This document shows positions 43,883 to 54,889 of a DNA stretch of 64,000 nucleotides, in pieces. A model generated the notes under the pieces. That model saw only the letters and a program-made list of their open reading frames with translations. It did no database searches and was not told the origin of the DNA. Position 1 is the stretch's first letter, and the number at the start of each line of letters is the position of its first letter. Origin of the DNA: Diphasiastrum complanatum (taxonomy: Eukaryota > Streptophyta > Lycopodiopsida > Lycopodiales > Lycopodiaceae). The translations under genes were made by a program, and so were the position numbers. The DNA lies in contig CM055103.1 in assembly GCA_029204225.1 (NCBI GenBank), positions 4,148,500 through 4,212,499 of the forward strand. The letters are read 5' to 3'.

Positions 43883-44603
43883 TGTTGGAGGGTCTACGGA
43901 TCCCAAAGGCAATCCTAATCCTAGTTAATAAGTGAGAGGGATTTGGCACCCTACGTGTGTGAGTCCAACTCGATGATCACATAGTTTTGATTAGTTAGAA
44001 GTTAGAAAAGGACTTTAGGCCTTTTGGCGGGACTTTTAATGTTGCAAGGCCTAATAGTCAAGTTAGTGAATAAAAAGGGCTCCCCCCAATTTTTAAATTT
44101 CAGATAATAAGGGAGGTGGAGACTGGCCAATAGGATTTGAGGCCAAAGCCCTAAAATCCACTATATATAGTGGTGGACTTGAGTTATTTTGTACATTCAC
44201 TCTTCATTTCAATAAAGAAAGTGGATCCTCTTTCAAATGGATATGGAATGTCCCTGCTCTTCTTCTTTACGTCTCTATCTCTCATGTTTTCTTTGGATTT
44301 GCTAATTGTTGGATTTGATGCTTGTTGGAGTTTATTTTTATTATACTTTTTGTGAGAGAGAAAGTGAGAGAGAGAAGAGTAAGATCTATCATTGCTTAAA
44401 TAGTGTTAATTGCTAATGTTAATGGATCATAGTATTCATGGTTAGTGTTAAATGCAGATCATAAGATGTGCTTGATTATGAACTATGTTATCGCTCTCAT
44501 GGGAACGAATCTCCACGTGACAACAAGTTAAGCCTCTTCATCTCCTTCGATGTTTGATGTGCTTGGATCTAGGGTTGAAGGTGGATAGGAAATACCCGCT
44601 ACA
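43883..44603 (+). repeat. 5' LTR of gypsy family C (721 bp)
   Basis: Begins TGTTGGAG within copia RT text and ends CGCTACA just before the PBS. It contains a TATA palindrome CCACTATATATAGTGG at 44158-44173 and AATAAAG at 44211, the promoter and polyadenylation signals expected in an LTR. It shares the word CCAATAGGATTT and general layout with the LTR at 53.7 kb. Confidence 0.78.
44158..44173 (+). promoter_or_regulatory. LTR TATA box of gypsy family C
   Basis: CCACTATATATAGTGG is a perfect 16-bp palindrome with a strong TATA core, about 50 bp before the AATAAAG signal. Its place inside the LTR fits U3/R promoter use. Confidence 0.7.
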
Positions 44604-44607
44604 ATTT

Positions 44608-44626
44608 TGGTGCCGTTACCGAGGAG
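44608..44626 (+). promoter_or_regulatory. Primer-binding site of gypsy family C
   Basis: TGGTGCCGTTACCGAGGAG follows the LTR end after four bases and is a variant of the common gypsy PBS TGGCGCCGTTGCCGGGGA. It fixes the orientation of the element as plus. Confidence 0.8.
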
Positions 44627-46009
44627 AATGCCAATTTTTCATTTTTCAACAAGTTTTTGATCCATGCTTGAATGTTAGCTTGCATTTGGACATCTTGTCT
44701 TGGCATAATAGTGTTAAATTTGCATTTTAGGAATAATTTGGGAGAGATTTTGTTTGATTTGTGTGGATTCTTTTTTTGCTTAAAATTTGTTTTAATTATT
44801 GAACAAGGGAAGCTAGATAGATCACCATTTCTAAGATCCATTTGGATGTGAAAAAATCAGAGAAATCTATAAAAATCATTCATTTATGCTATTTTGGTGA
44901 CAAAAGAGACAAAATCTTCATCAGTCACTAATAACTTTTTGTTCCTTTGCAACCAACCTTCACCGACTTGCAGACAGTACTGCCATGATGCAGTGAAGTT
45001 ACAATCTAAAGGGCAAAGGTTATATCTAGCCGATTTCCATAAACTAAACAAAAACCACCAAAAAAAGTGAAAAAAAAGACTCCTAAAAACAAAAAAATAT
45101 AGAAAACCAACCTTTGTCTGGTAAATTGCATCTAGATCTGACCCATATCTATCTATAGCCAGGTTGGCGAAGGTTACTTCCAAAAATAGAAAGCTAAAGT
45201 AACCATCCACTAGTTGTTAGTAACCTTTTGCAGAAATGTTAACACCTTTTTGTAAGAATGTCAGTTCTTTGAGAGGAACCTTCACCTGAACTTCACTAGA
45301 GTCATAGTCAGTCCATCATACTAAGTTGGTCGAACGTTAAGTCAAGGTCAGTTGTTATACTGAACTATTTTTCTCAAAAAAAAAATGTTTTTTTTTTTGC
45401 AAAAATAACAATATCACTATTGATCCTTCGCTTGCACCTTCGTCAATTTGTCTGAAATTTTCTAAATATAGCAATCCATCATTTTTTACAAAGGTTAGAT
45501 TCATCTAGATTATTCAAAAAGTCTATATTAATCCTTTCCATGCTACAAAAAGTTATCGTTTGCAAAAAAAAGAACCTTTGCCAGTTCTACCCTAGCATCA
45601 TCATTATCAAATATACCTACTATCAATCAGACAAAAGTTGGTTTTTTCAAATTTGTCAGAAACAGCCATACAAGTGATTTTTTACCCAAAATAGTAGTGA
45701 AAGAACCCTCGTCAATTCAACCTTCTCCGGTACTATTTTTGAATTATGATCTATCAAATCTAGCTACTGTCAACTTTTTGGAAGATTATGTTATAGTTTG
45801 CCATTGGTTCTGAAAAATTTATATTTCTAGAGTATTGATCACTTGATCAAGATTTTTTTCCAAAATCAAATTCTGATTATTGTCAAGTGATAAAGTTTTA
45901 TAGATCTTATCAAAGATAATAGTTAATTGAAAAATCTAGATCCAATCCCATTGTTCTTTTGAAGTGATTTGAAAAAATGTTTGATTCAGATATTGAACCT
46001 GAGCTATAG

Positions 46010-46560
46010 GATCTTCCGGTTGTTGTTCCACAAATTATGTTAGAAGAACACCTCATCTAGAATTTCCAAAGTATAATGGGTTATATGATTCAGTTAGATT
46101 TCTCAAAATCTGTGTTGAATCGTGTGAGGTTTATGGAGAAGTTTTTCCACAAGATAAACTTAAGCTATTTCATGTATCCTTAACTAGAGTAGCACAAGAT
46201 TGGTTTTACAACCAAGATGAGACTGAATGTATGGATTGAGAAGCATTTAAAGCTGGCCTAATTACAAGATTTAAACCTAGAAAGTTCTTGGAAGATCCTT
46301 TCCTACCTTTAAGTAAAATTAAAATGGGAAAGAGGGAAGGGGGTTAATGGACTTACCAGAAACACCATCAGTTTATCGCATTCTATTGGACGTCCATGGT
46401 TACGAGTTGTGCAAGTAATTCATAACTGGAGAACCGGAACAATTACATTTGAAAATCGTGAGCGTGCAGTTAAAGTTGATCCATTGACATGGAAAATTAA
46501 GCCAGTAGTCCAAAAAGGAGACGATGATTCATCAACAATATATCATACTTGTGATTGACC
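46010..46560 (+). pseudogene. Gypsy gag and protease-region fragment (family C)
   Basis: Gag text: PKYNGLYDSVRFLKICVESCEVYG, FHVSLTRVAQDWFYNQ, then a TGA in the same place as in the 58-kb gag, and LITRFKPRKFLEDPFLPLSKIKMGKRE. The sequence then jumps to SHSIGRPWLRVVQVIHNWRTGTITFENRERAV, the GRPWL part of the protease region, so the end of gag is deleted. Confidence 0.8.
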
Positions 46561-47156
46561 AGTAGAAGTTTTGGGAGTTCATTATGACTCTCAAACAAAT
46601 AACGTTAACTAGAATCAAGCTCTTGCATCTGTGGATTGTATAACAGGATACATGTGTCAACAAGATAACAATTCAGAGTTCAGCTGGATACATGTGTCAA
46701 CGAGACAACAATTTATAGATGAGTGACATTTCTATGGTTGATCGTACTTTAGATATGCCTATCAACTTCCCAGTCAACATGATGAATGTGACATGGATAT
46801 CGACTGCTCTTATTCCAGATCCTATTGAAGATGAACTTATTCATGTCAGCCATGCCTTATAGTTGAGAAAACAATTAAGAACTTGACCAAATGAATCACG
46901 ACAACTCAACGTCAAGTGCAACACGACAAGACAAGACAGAAAAAATTGCTTAATAGCACTCAAAGGGCTCGTAAAAGAAGATGGCCCGATAATTCTAGGA
47001 TTGGGCACACGTGGTACCGTCAAAATTATAAAGCACTGTATAAGTCGATCATTGCTATTTTAACTCTCTCCCTCAATGATCAACGTCTCTTTTTATTTTA
47101 AGGTTTACTCTATTCATGGAACATACCTCCATGATACTATCATAAGTAAAATCTTT

Positions 47157-48140
47157 TTACATAACCAAATCTAAGCCAAGTTTAGCTCTAAAAGTTTCAA
47201 ACTTCTCTTTACTTAAAGCTTTCATAAATATATCAGCAACTTGTAACATCATAGAACAATGAGTAATACTTATATCTTCAGATTGTAGCTTTTCACACAC
47301 AAAGTGATATTTCACTTCAATATGTTTTGTCCTCACGTGAAAGACATGATTCTTAGCCAATTGTATTCCACTTTGGCTATCACAGGAAATAACAGTAGAA
47401 TGTACCTGCTTCATGCCAATCTCACTTAACAACTTAGGCAGCCAAATAGCTTCCTGAGTAGCAGAACTTAATGCTTTATATTCAACTTCTGTAGAAGAAA
47501 GAGAAATGGTGTCCTACTTCTTGCTAGACCATGAGAAACAACCACTGCCTAAACTGAAAGCATAACCTGTTGTTTAGGCAGTGGTTGTTTCTCATGGTCT
47601 ATCATCTACATTTCCTGCCCAATCAGCATCAACATAGCCTTGCAACTTAGGTAAAGTACTTTGTCTTTTGTAGACCAAGGGAAGATTAGGTGTACCTTTC
47701 ACATACCTCAAAATCCTCTTCGCGGCTTTCCAATGATCCATAGTGGGTGATGACATTAATTGACTAATCAGACTTACAACATAGCATATATCAGGATGTC
47801 ATGTAGTCGTAAGATAGATCAAACTCCCAACTAGCTGATGAAATAAAGTAACGTCAACCTGTGCACTATCATCAACACGAGACAAATTCTTACCAGCTTC
47901 GCAAGGAGTGATGGAAGGCTTTCACTTTGTCATGCGAAATCTCTCTAATATCTCATGCACATACTTGCTTTGACATAGCCTGATATCATTCATTTTGCCA
48001 TACTTTGACACCCAAGCAATAGTGCATAAGATCTAGATCTGTCATCTCAAATTGCTTGCACAAGTTGACTTTGATAGAATGAATGAGATTCTCATCATTG
48101 CCCATGATAATAATATCATCAACATAAAGTAAAGTCAACG
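47157..48140 (-). pseudogene. Copia RT and RNase H (family E), with internal fold-back
   Basis: Minus-strand frames give YVDDIIIMGNDEN (YVDD catalytic motif), LDLMHYCLGVKVWQ, MDHWKAAKRILRYVKGTP and DADWAGNVDD, then an insertion that repeats part of its own sequence in reverse (47525-47601), FSWSSKKQDTISLSSTEVEY, DSQSGIQLAKN, KHIEVKYHFV and ADIFMKALS. All RNase H landmarks are present, so apart from scattered stops the element is fairly complete here. It ends at about 48140, where plus-strand copia sequence begins. Confidence 0.88.
47525..47601. repeat. 30-bp perfect inverted repeat with 17-nt spacer (fold-back inside copia)
   Basis: Arms 47525-47554 and 47572-47601 are exact reverse complements, both made of the codons for the FSWSS motif region of RNase H. 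The spacer is 47555-47571. This is a templated inversion, not part of the normal element. Confidence 0.97.
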
Positions 48141-48583
48141 AACCTTGACTCGAAGGTCGAACGATTCGCGAAAGTCGGCGTGCTTCCAAGACAAACGAAG
48201 GACGAACGATTTGCAAATCGTTAACCCGCCTCCAGGACCGCAAAAACCGCAAAGTGACGCAAAACGAAAAAACACAAAAGAAACAAAAGAAACGAAAGGA
48301 ACGAAGGAGAATCTTTCTCACTGTCAGCTGGTAGCTCAACAGGCTTGGAGTCTTAGACTTCACGCCCAGCTGAAATGGGTAGCAACGACGGAGAGTAATT
48401 GATTAGTTGATTAGGGTTAACTACTCTTGTAATTCTCTGTTTAGCTATCTTGTAAACTCCACACAGTGGAGATAAAAACTATATTTTTGGATCATAACGC
48501 ATACAATATGGCGACAACAATCCAGACAAGAGTAGCAATCAGTCTCAGGACATGAGCATCAGTTCCCAACACCACAAAAGCTT

Positions 48584-49230
48584 ATGTACTTCATGAAGTC
48601 TCTACCGACATCCTATCAGCCTTTGAGAATGCTCATACTGAGTCCACCAGATATAACATTCGACAAAGCAGTCAGTCTTGTCACTGATGAGAGACTGATG
48701 AGGTATGAAGGAGAGGGAAGTAGTGATCAAGAGAAGGCCTCTTCACGAAAGGAAAGAAGAAAAACAAGAAAAAATTCAGATTCAAGAAGACGAAGTCCTT
48801 GAATCAACAATCTTCTTCCTGTGATCACAATCACAAACCAGGCCGTACAACCAACAAATGTTGGTTCAATCCAGCAATACCTTGCATGCACTATTAGAAG
48901 AAGGGACACTTTGCATACGATTGCAGATTCAATCCAAAAAGAAAGAACAAAGCTGAAAAGACAAACGTTGCAGAGTCATCCAAGGATGCAGATAGAGGTG
49001 ATGAAGCCTTCACGATACTCAATGAAGCTTCAACGACTACACTAAACACGACTACGATGTAGTCATTGATTCAAGAGCAACATCACACATCACCTGCAAC
49101 TCCTACAACTTTGTCGCAATGCAAAAGTCAACAAACCTGGACTCGAAGGTTGAACGATTCGCAAAAGTCAACGTGCTTCCAAGACAAACGAAGCACACCT
49201 ACCTGCAAAGTTCTGGGCATAAGCTACTGC
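48584..49230 (+). pseudogene. Copia gag and protease fragments (family F)
   Basis: MYFMKSLPTSYQPLRMLILSP and the LVTDERLMRYEGEG segment match the C-terminal part of copia Gag. The following zinc-knuckle region is frame-shifted, but a partial Cys-His box reading HFAYDC is readable near 48909. Protease-like VIDSRATSHITC has Asp-Ser-Arg in place of Asp-Ser-Gly, so it is inactive. Confidence 0.78.
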
Positions 49231-49286
49231 CATAGCCTGTTACGTGCATAACAGATCCAGCACCAAAGCCAACAATAAGACTCCTC

Positions 49287-50285
49287 ATGAGGTTTGGCAT
49301 GGGCACAAGCCTAGTGTCAGTTCACATTCCTAAACAGCTTAGAAAGAAGATGGATCATAGAACAAATAAAGGTATTCTCATTGGCTATCCTGATGAACAT
49401 AAAGCTTATAAAGTTTATGATCCATCCACCAATGTAGTATTTGTCTCTAGGGATGTAATATTTCAAAAACATACATACTATGATTTCAAACAACCATCGA
49501 TAAATGATGTTATGTTATTTCATCTTATTTTACGTAGCATGGATTCTTCCAACGTTGATGTGCCTTCTACAAAACCTGCAGCTACAGCTACAGAAGCCGA
49601 ACAGCTGACAATACCTATCATCAGACCAGACCAAGCTAGCTCGAACATATCTGAAGAAATTCAAGAAGAAGTATTATCGCATTTTGGTCAACCAAACATC
49701 CGCAAATCCTCACGGACTCAAACAATTCCTGAGAAGTATGCACCTCAATCATTCTAGACTCAAAATAACCAGAGAGCCTAGCCAAAGCAATTAGCTCCAA
49801 GGATGCTGTGAAGTGGCAAGAAGCTATGGAAAGTGAGTACAACTCCCTTTTGACGAATCAGACCTGGACACTGGTCGACTTTCCCACTCACAGGAGAGTT
49901 ATCGACAACAAGTGGATCTTCAAGTAGACGATCAACTTTGATGGTTTCATTGCAAAATGGAAAGCACAGTTGGTGGCTAAAGGATTCACACAAGTCCAAA
50001 GAGTGGATTATCAAGAAATTTTCAGTCTTGTCGTCAACATGCAGTCAATCAGGACTCTGATTGCGTTAGCAGCATTTGACATGACTGATTTAGGAGCTGT
50101 CCATTCTTTGCTAGGAATTCACATTACTAGAAATAGACTTTAGAAGAAGATCTATCTTAGCTAGCATGCATATCTAAAAGGCATTTTAGAAAAATTTCAT
50201 ATGTCTGATTGCAAACCAATTGATAATCCAATGGATCCAAGTATAGTATTGAGACTGATAGTGAAGTACTCGACTTAGCAAAGTA
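49287..50285 (+). pseudogene. Copia integrase C-terminus and RT (family F)
   Basis: RKKMDHRTNKGILIGYPDEHKAYKVYDP and VFVSRDVIFQKH are the copia integrase C-terminal segment, and the linker ends RKSSRTQTIPEKYAP. RT begins KWQEAMESEYNSLLTNQTWTLVD and IDNKWIFK, has a stop (TAG) where Trp/Arg is expected, then WKAQLVAKGFTQVQRVDYQE. It jumps to DLGAVHSLLGIHITRNRL, so the YVDD part is deleted. Confidence 0.88.
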
Positions 50286-50311
50286 TCCTTATCACTTCAA
50301 TAGATACAGAA

Positions 50312-51120
50312 ATGAACTATTCAACCACAGACCGAGAAGCATTGGCGATGATCTATGTGGTTAAGAAATTTTGGCACTACCTAATGGCCACACATTTTGT
50401 TTTTTATATGGACCATCAACCCTTGCTCAATCTTGTTAACAAAACTTGTAACACAGGGAGAATCACCAGATGGCTACTTCTGTTGTTGGAGTTTGATTTT
50501 CGGATAGTAGTCCGCAAGGGAAAACAACACTACATGGCAGATCATGTGTCCCGAATCAAGAGATAGGAGGTTGCAATCCAACCCAACGATGAGCTGGCCG
50601 ATGTTGCCTTATTTTACGTGGACACAGTACCAGAATGGGCTACCGACATAGTTGAATATCTAATGCGGGGCCAACCAAATAAATCACTACCAAAGGCGGA
50701 TCAGCAGAAATTGATCTTGAAAGCTAGACCTTATCAGCTGATTGTCGGCCAATTGTATTGAAGAGGATCAGATGGGATTCTTCGGCAGTGTATTCTTCCT
50801 CATGAGACCACCCATTTCACTTTCACATGAAGGCATGGGTGGCGGCCATTTTGCATCGACATTACAGTTCGCAAGATCCTGCAATCAGGATGTTGGTGGC
50901 CAACAATTCATAAGGATATGAAAGAATAACTGAAGAAGTGCGATGTGTGCCAAAGGGAAAGGAGACCAACGAGATTGAATTATGACCTACTACACCCGAT
51001 CTTATCCCAAGCACCATTCGAAAAGTGGGGATTGGATTACATTGGTCCAATTCACCCTACAGCAAGAAGTACCCAAGCTTGATACATAATCGTGGCCATG
51101 AACGATCAAAGTCAAGGCAG
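50312..51120 (+). pseudogene. Gypsy RNase H and integrase N-terminal part (family D)
   Basis: The frame 50312-50566 reads NYSTTDREALAMIYVVKKFWHYL, FYMDHQPLLNLVNK, ITRWLLLLLEFDF and ADHVSRIKR, the end of RNase H with a Met in place of Thr before the Asp. After a stop the frame gives DQQKLILKARPYQLIVGQLY and an H2C2 remnant (CDVCQRERRPTR), and FEKWGLDYIGPIHP with the first catalytic Asp. It then breaks off before the second Asp. Confidence 0.85.
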
Positions 51121-51173
51121 TAACCATCTCCATCAAACCCAACACCCATGAGCGTATCACAGCAGGCCCCCTA

Positions 51174-53640
51174 TTGTGTAACTTTGACCACGCACTTCTT
51201 GAGGCAAAAGTGCACGGGTTTTGCCGCTCCAGCCTTCTATCTTCCATTGTGCCACACACTAACCTCTATCTGCCATCTGATGCATCCACATCCTTCCAAC
51301 CTGCAGTTACTGACACGACGACCAGCAAAAGAATGCATGGCGCTATCCCTTCCTCCTCATCTCCACCTACCACCAGAAGATGTACCACCACCACAATAGT
51401 TGCCACTCCATCAACCACCGCCACGTCTTCTTCTCTACAACCTCCTCCTCCTGTCTCTGTTGTCATGCCTCTTCTTTCTGTTCCATCCATGACTACTTCT
51501 GTTTCAACTCCCGTCTCCTCTGTTGATACCACTTCTACTTCTGTTCCATTATCTACTACTCCTTCCATCATTATCGCATTCTCCATTGCTCCTGTCTCCA
51601 CCATTGCTCCTCTCCAATTTAACCCCTTTGACTCTTAGTTGTCTCTGGACACTTTGGCATGGATGCAAGTCATCAACTTTTCACTGCCATGCCAGACCAT
51701 TTCCACTCCATCTTCACCTTTTGTGCTCCACACCACACTTTAGTTTCCCTCTGTTCCAACCATTCTCTCGTTTGGACAAATAGTCTCCACTCCCGTTTCC
51801 ACTTCTGTTTCTCCCACACCACCTGTTTCGCCATCAAAGGTTGCCGAGGGCAACCAACCGTTGCCTGATGATGCATTTGTTCAGACAATTTTCATACCAT
51901 CACTAGATCGGACAGATCCCACCGCCCCAGATGACAAAAGGTCCCCTAAGTACCTGATTGAAGACAATGACGATGACACTCTATCAGTCGTCGGGGCCAC
52001 TACCACACAAGCCCCTCTTAGTGCCATTATACCGGTTGTTCCAATGGATTTAACGACGGCGTACCAAACCTTGGAGACATATATTCAGGAGGTGGTAGCA
52101 GCCAGGGCCACTTTGGACAGCCGGGTACTCCACTTGGCGACAAGCAACACCCAGCTGCGAGCGGAACTCACGAAGCTGCAACAAGAGCTTCTTATAGCTC
52201 AACAGCATGAACAAGACGGGCAGGGGGAGATTGCCAAGCTGCAGCAAAAGGAAGATGGCCTAAACCAATATATTCAAAGCCTTTCCAAAGCACTGACTCC
52301 TTTCGTTTATGAAGGTGTAGGAGCTTTAGTCCAAAGCGTCCCAACGGCTTGCTCCCCTCTAGCTGCAACTACAAATTTATGAAGTAGAGAATACGTGCAT
52401 GGGGGCGGAAGTGAAAGTCTTACAAAGTGAAAAACTCGCCTGGCTAGCTCAACCTGCACCAGACTCACGGTCCCTCTCTCAAGCAGAGATGAATCTCTTC
52501 AAGCATCAGGTGCAGGTATATAGCCAGATGCTGAACAACTACCAGGCAGAGTTCGACAAGTATCGGGCAAGCGCAACTCACCAGCTTGCCCAGGCCAAAC
52601 AAGCCCTCAAGGCTTGCCAGTAGTACATGGAAAAGAAGACACAACCCACCCCAGTGGTGATTCCACTGCCACCTATTTTTTATGTTGCACAGACAAACAC
52701 TAGCCAGGACCAAGGCAAGCAAGTAGTAGGGGGGATAAGTCAACGGTCCGAAGGCCAAGACCAAGGAACCGCTGATACAGGTGCTGAAACGTGGGACCAA
52801 GGCCAAGATGCAGGTCCATGCCAAAGCCAAGAGGAAGGACAAGCCTCCTTATCAAGAGGCTCGCGCACCATATCTGCCAGCCGGGCCTTCCGATGACCAA
52901 AGTCCGTGGAGGAGAAAATAAACGAATTTCTAGCTAAGTATCCCCACGAGTCATCAAGAGGCAGTTGGTAGACATCATTTTCGGCGCAGACAACAAAAGG
53001 CAATGGGCTGCAAGCACTACCCGCCCTCCAACCACAACCAGAGTGTCGTCAATAGCTCTTTGAAAGAGACCTTGTGGCCATCAAGGCCTATGTGACAAGT
53101 CCGCAACAACTACGGGTGAACGCGCACTTCCTGCCATGCACACGATGATCCAAATGGGCGGAATGCGGCACCCCTCTGGACAAGATCACTGTTCAAAGTT
53201 TCAATTGGCCAAGAATTCCATCAGAGCACGGTTGGGATACAGATGTAGATGTCCGAAGGGCTCTCAACCTATTTGCCAGTAAATATTTCAACTACCCTGA
53301 TCCAACAGTCCATGCGGCAGTCACTTACGCCCGGGACTTAGAACATTCAATGGGGATTGAAACCAAGTGGAAAAACTTTCTTCCCCCCATATTTTGATCC
53401 CAATAAGGCGCTAGCCTCCGACGAAGTTGAAGATCAGCTGCCAGTCGCTCAAGTCTATTACCGAGCTACATTCCTTGGCAATCCCTGGATGCGCAAATTC
53501 CAAGCGTGGGTCGACCAAGACTGGTTGACAGGAGTCCACAAGTGCCTTCACACGCCCAAGAACTTGAAGAAACTAGACCACATTAATTTCATGGAAGACA
53601 TCACGGGCTACCTGATTCACTAGAGGCGGGCCAAGAAGAC
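51174..53640 (+). pseudogene. Unknown extra ORF between gypsy integrase and LTR (coiled coil, Ser/Thr/Pro- and Gln-rich)
   Basis: One frame runs from 51174 to 52380 with two TAG stops, then shifts to another frame from about 52380 to 52896 with one TAG, and after degraded text a last part near 53060-53640. It encodes a Ser/Thr/Pro-rich stretch, an acidic segment (EDNDDDTLSVVG), a heptad-like coiled coil (TTAYQTLETYIQEVVAARATL..ELTKLQQELLIAQQ), a Gln/Gly-rich segment and a globular piece (ITVQSFNWPRIPSEHGW, VHAAVTYARDLEHSMG). I do not recognise the family. Its place 3' of pol, on the sense strand, is where plant gypsy elements sometimes carry an added or env-like ORF. Confidence 0.45.
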
Positions 53641-53672
53641 TCTCTACTAACACTACTTCAGGCCATGGGTCC

Positions 53673-54471
53673 TGTTGGGGGTATTCCCAACACATTGTCA
53701 ATAAATAAAATCGACCAATAAATCCTGCGTGTATAAGCCCATGGCTCAATGTGCACACAAGTTAAGTTGTAAATAAAATAATAGACTTGGGCCTCTTTGA
53801 AATTAAAATAAAACTTGAGGCCCAAAGTCAATTTTAAACTTAGAGTTTACTTTTTGGAATTGGGTCCAATTTTGGACTCACATGAATCTTGTGATTTCCA
53901 ATGTACTTTCTGTGGACCCTTGGATCAAGTTGGGTCCAAGATGAATGGATAGGATCAATGTAAATATTAGCCAATAGGATTTTGGGGCAAGGGCCTTCCC
54001 CGTTTATAAAAAGGCACCATTTGTATTCTATTTCCATGCTTAATGAGAAGGAGGAAACTCTACCAATTTTTGGAGAGAAGCATCCTCATTTGCTATTCAC
54101 TACTTACTAATGCTTTTGATTGTGTTTTCCATTGCTTTCTAATTTCATATTTATTGGTTGTCTTAGTTAATGTTTCTCCATTAACAAGCATAAGGAGAAT
54201 TTGAGCTAACCTCCACTCTCACTCTCTATCTCTCTCTTTCTCTCTTCTCCTTTCAATCTCTTCTAATCTTTCCTTTCCTTGCACCTACAATCATGATGAA
54301 GGTAGTTTAGGAGAGTAGAGTTAGTGGAAGTAGTGTTAGTGGTGGTAGAGTTAGATGAAAAGTAGGGAACTAACTAAAGTAGCATCTATGCATAGTTAGT
54401 TGTCTATCCAATGAAGTAACCCTAGTTGACAGGCGAGAGGGCTACAACGACAGTAGATATTAGGCCCTACA
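53673..54471 (+). repeat. Probable 3' LTR of gypsy family D (about 799 bp)
   Basis: Starts TGTTGGG and is proposed to end CCCTACA at about 54471. The first 20 bp (TGTTGGGGGTATTCCCAACA) are themselves a hairpin. It shares CCAATAGGATTT and a TTTATAAAAAGGC promoter-like word with the family C LTR. No primer site follows, consistent with a 3' LTR, but no polypurine tract is clear before it. Confidence 0.55.
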
Positions 54472-54790
54472 CCGAGAAATACTAGCTAGGACAACAATAG
54501 TTGGAAATCTTGTGAGTCTCATGGTGAATCCCAAAGAAGGAATGACCATGTAGGAGCTAGCGTTATTTCTAGGCAATGTAATAAATGTAGACCCCTCTTA
54601 AATAAACTAGACGGAGCCACCTTTTAATGCTGACCTCTAGTGGAAGAGCTAATTCCACTTGGAATCTGTAAATTAGTGGAATTACCACTTAGGATCCACA
54701 TGGGCAGCCTCATAGTCTATTTAAGAGTCTGGAATGGGTAGAAACTCCCAGTTTCCAGAGATAAGAAAATCAAGAAGAACAAAAAAACTG

Positions 54791-54841
54791 TGTTCACAGA
54801 TTTGCAGCAAGAATCTGTGAACATTTGGCGCCATTTCCACC
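54791..54841 (+). promoter_or_regulatory. LTR-end hairpin and primer-binding site of gypsy family E
   Basis: TGTTCACAGATT (54791-54802) and AATCTGTGAACA (54812-54823) form a perfect 12-bp stem with a 9-nt loop, ending in ACA at the likely LTR boundary. TGGCGCCATTTCCACC at 54826-54841 fits a gypsy primer-binding site. Confidence 0.75.
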
Positions 54842-54889
54842 AATACATAGACACACATTCACAAAACCAAACTATCTGTGCTCGCAAAC

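Larger units (their letters stand above)
43883..46800 (+). mobile_element. Ty3/gypsy element, family C (5' LTR, PBS, leader, gag, protease)
   Basis: 5' LTR 43883-44603, PBS 44608-44626, a 1.3-kb leader carrying GCGAAGGTT/AACCTTCGCC-type motifs, gag at 46010-46345 and a protease-region relic at 46350-46560. Similarity then fades. A copia in opposite orientation follows from 47157. Confidence 0.85.
48140..50285 (+). mobile_element. Copia element fragments (family F): gag, protease, integrase end, RT
   Basis: In plus-strand order: a short duplicated piece (48145-48240) resembling 49130-49200, gag (48584-48800), a degraded Cys-His region, protease-like VIDSRATSHITC (about 49065), the integrase C-terminal part (49287-49757) and broken RT (49760-50285). 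Large internal deletions separate these. The 3' end is joined to a gypsy RNase H at about 50290-50310. Confidence 0.82.
50300..54471 (+). mobile_element. Ty3/gypsy element, family D (RNase H, integrase start, extra ORF, 3' LTR)
   Basis: RNase H from 50312, integrase zinc domain and core start to about 51120, an unrecognised extra reading region at 51174-53640, and a probable 3' LTR at 53673-54471. No gag, protease or RT of this family is present; the 5' part was replaced by the copia piece ending at 50285. Confidence 0.72.

Noticed and set aside
48322-48377. A possible tRNA-like piece (A-box word TAGCTCAACAGG at 48332)
   Set aside because: The A box fits well, but no B box follows at tRNA spacing and no flanking duplication was found. 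It lies within copia-derived text.
53357-53623. The open frame at the end of the unknown extra ORF tested as a second histone-like domain
   Set aside because: It has no H3 landmark, and the similarity was only in length.
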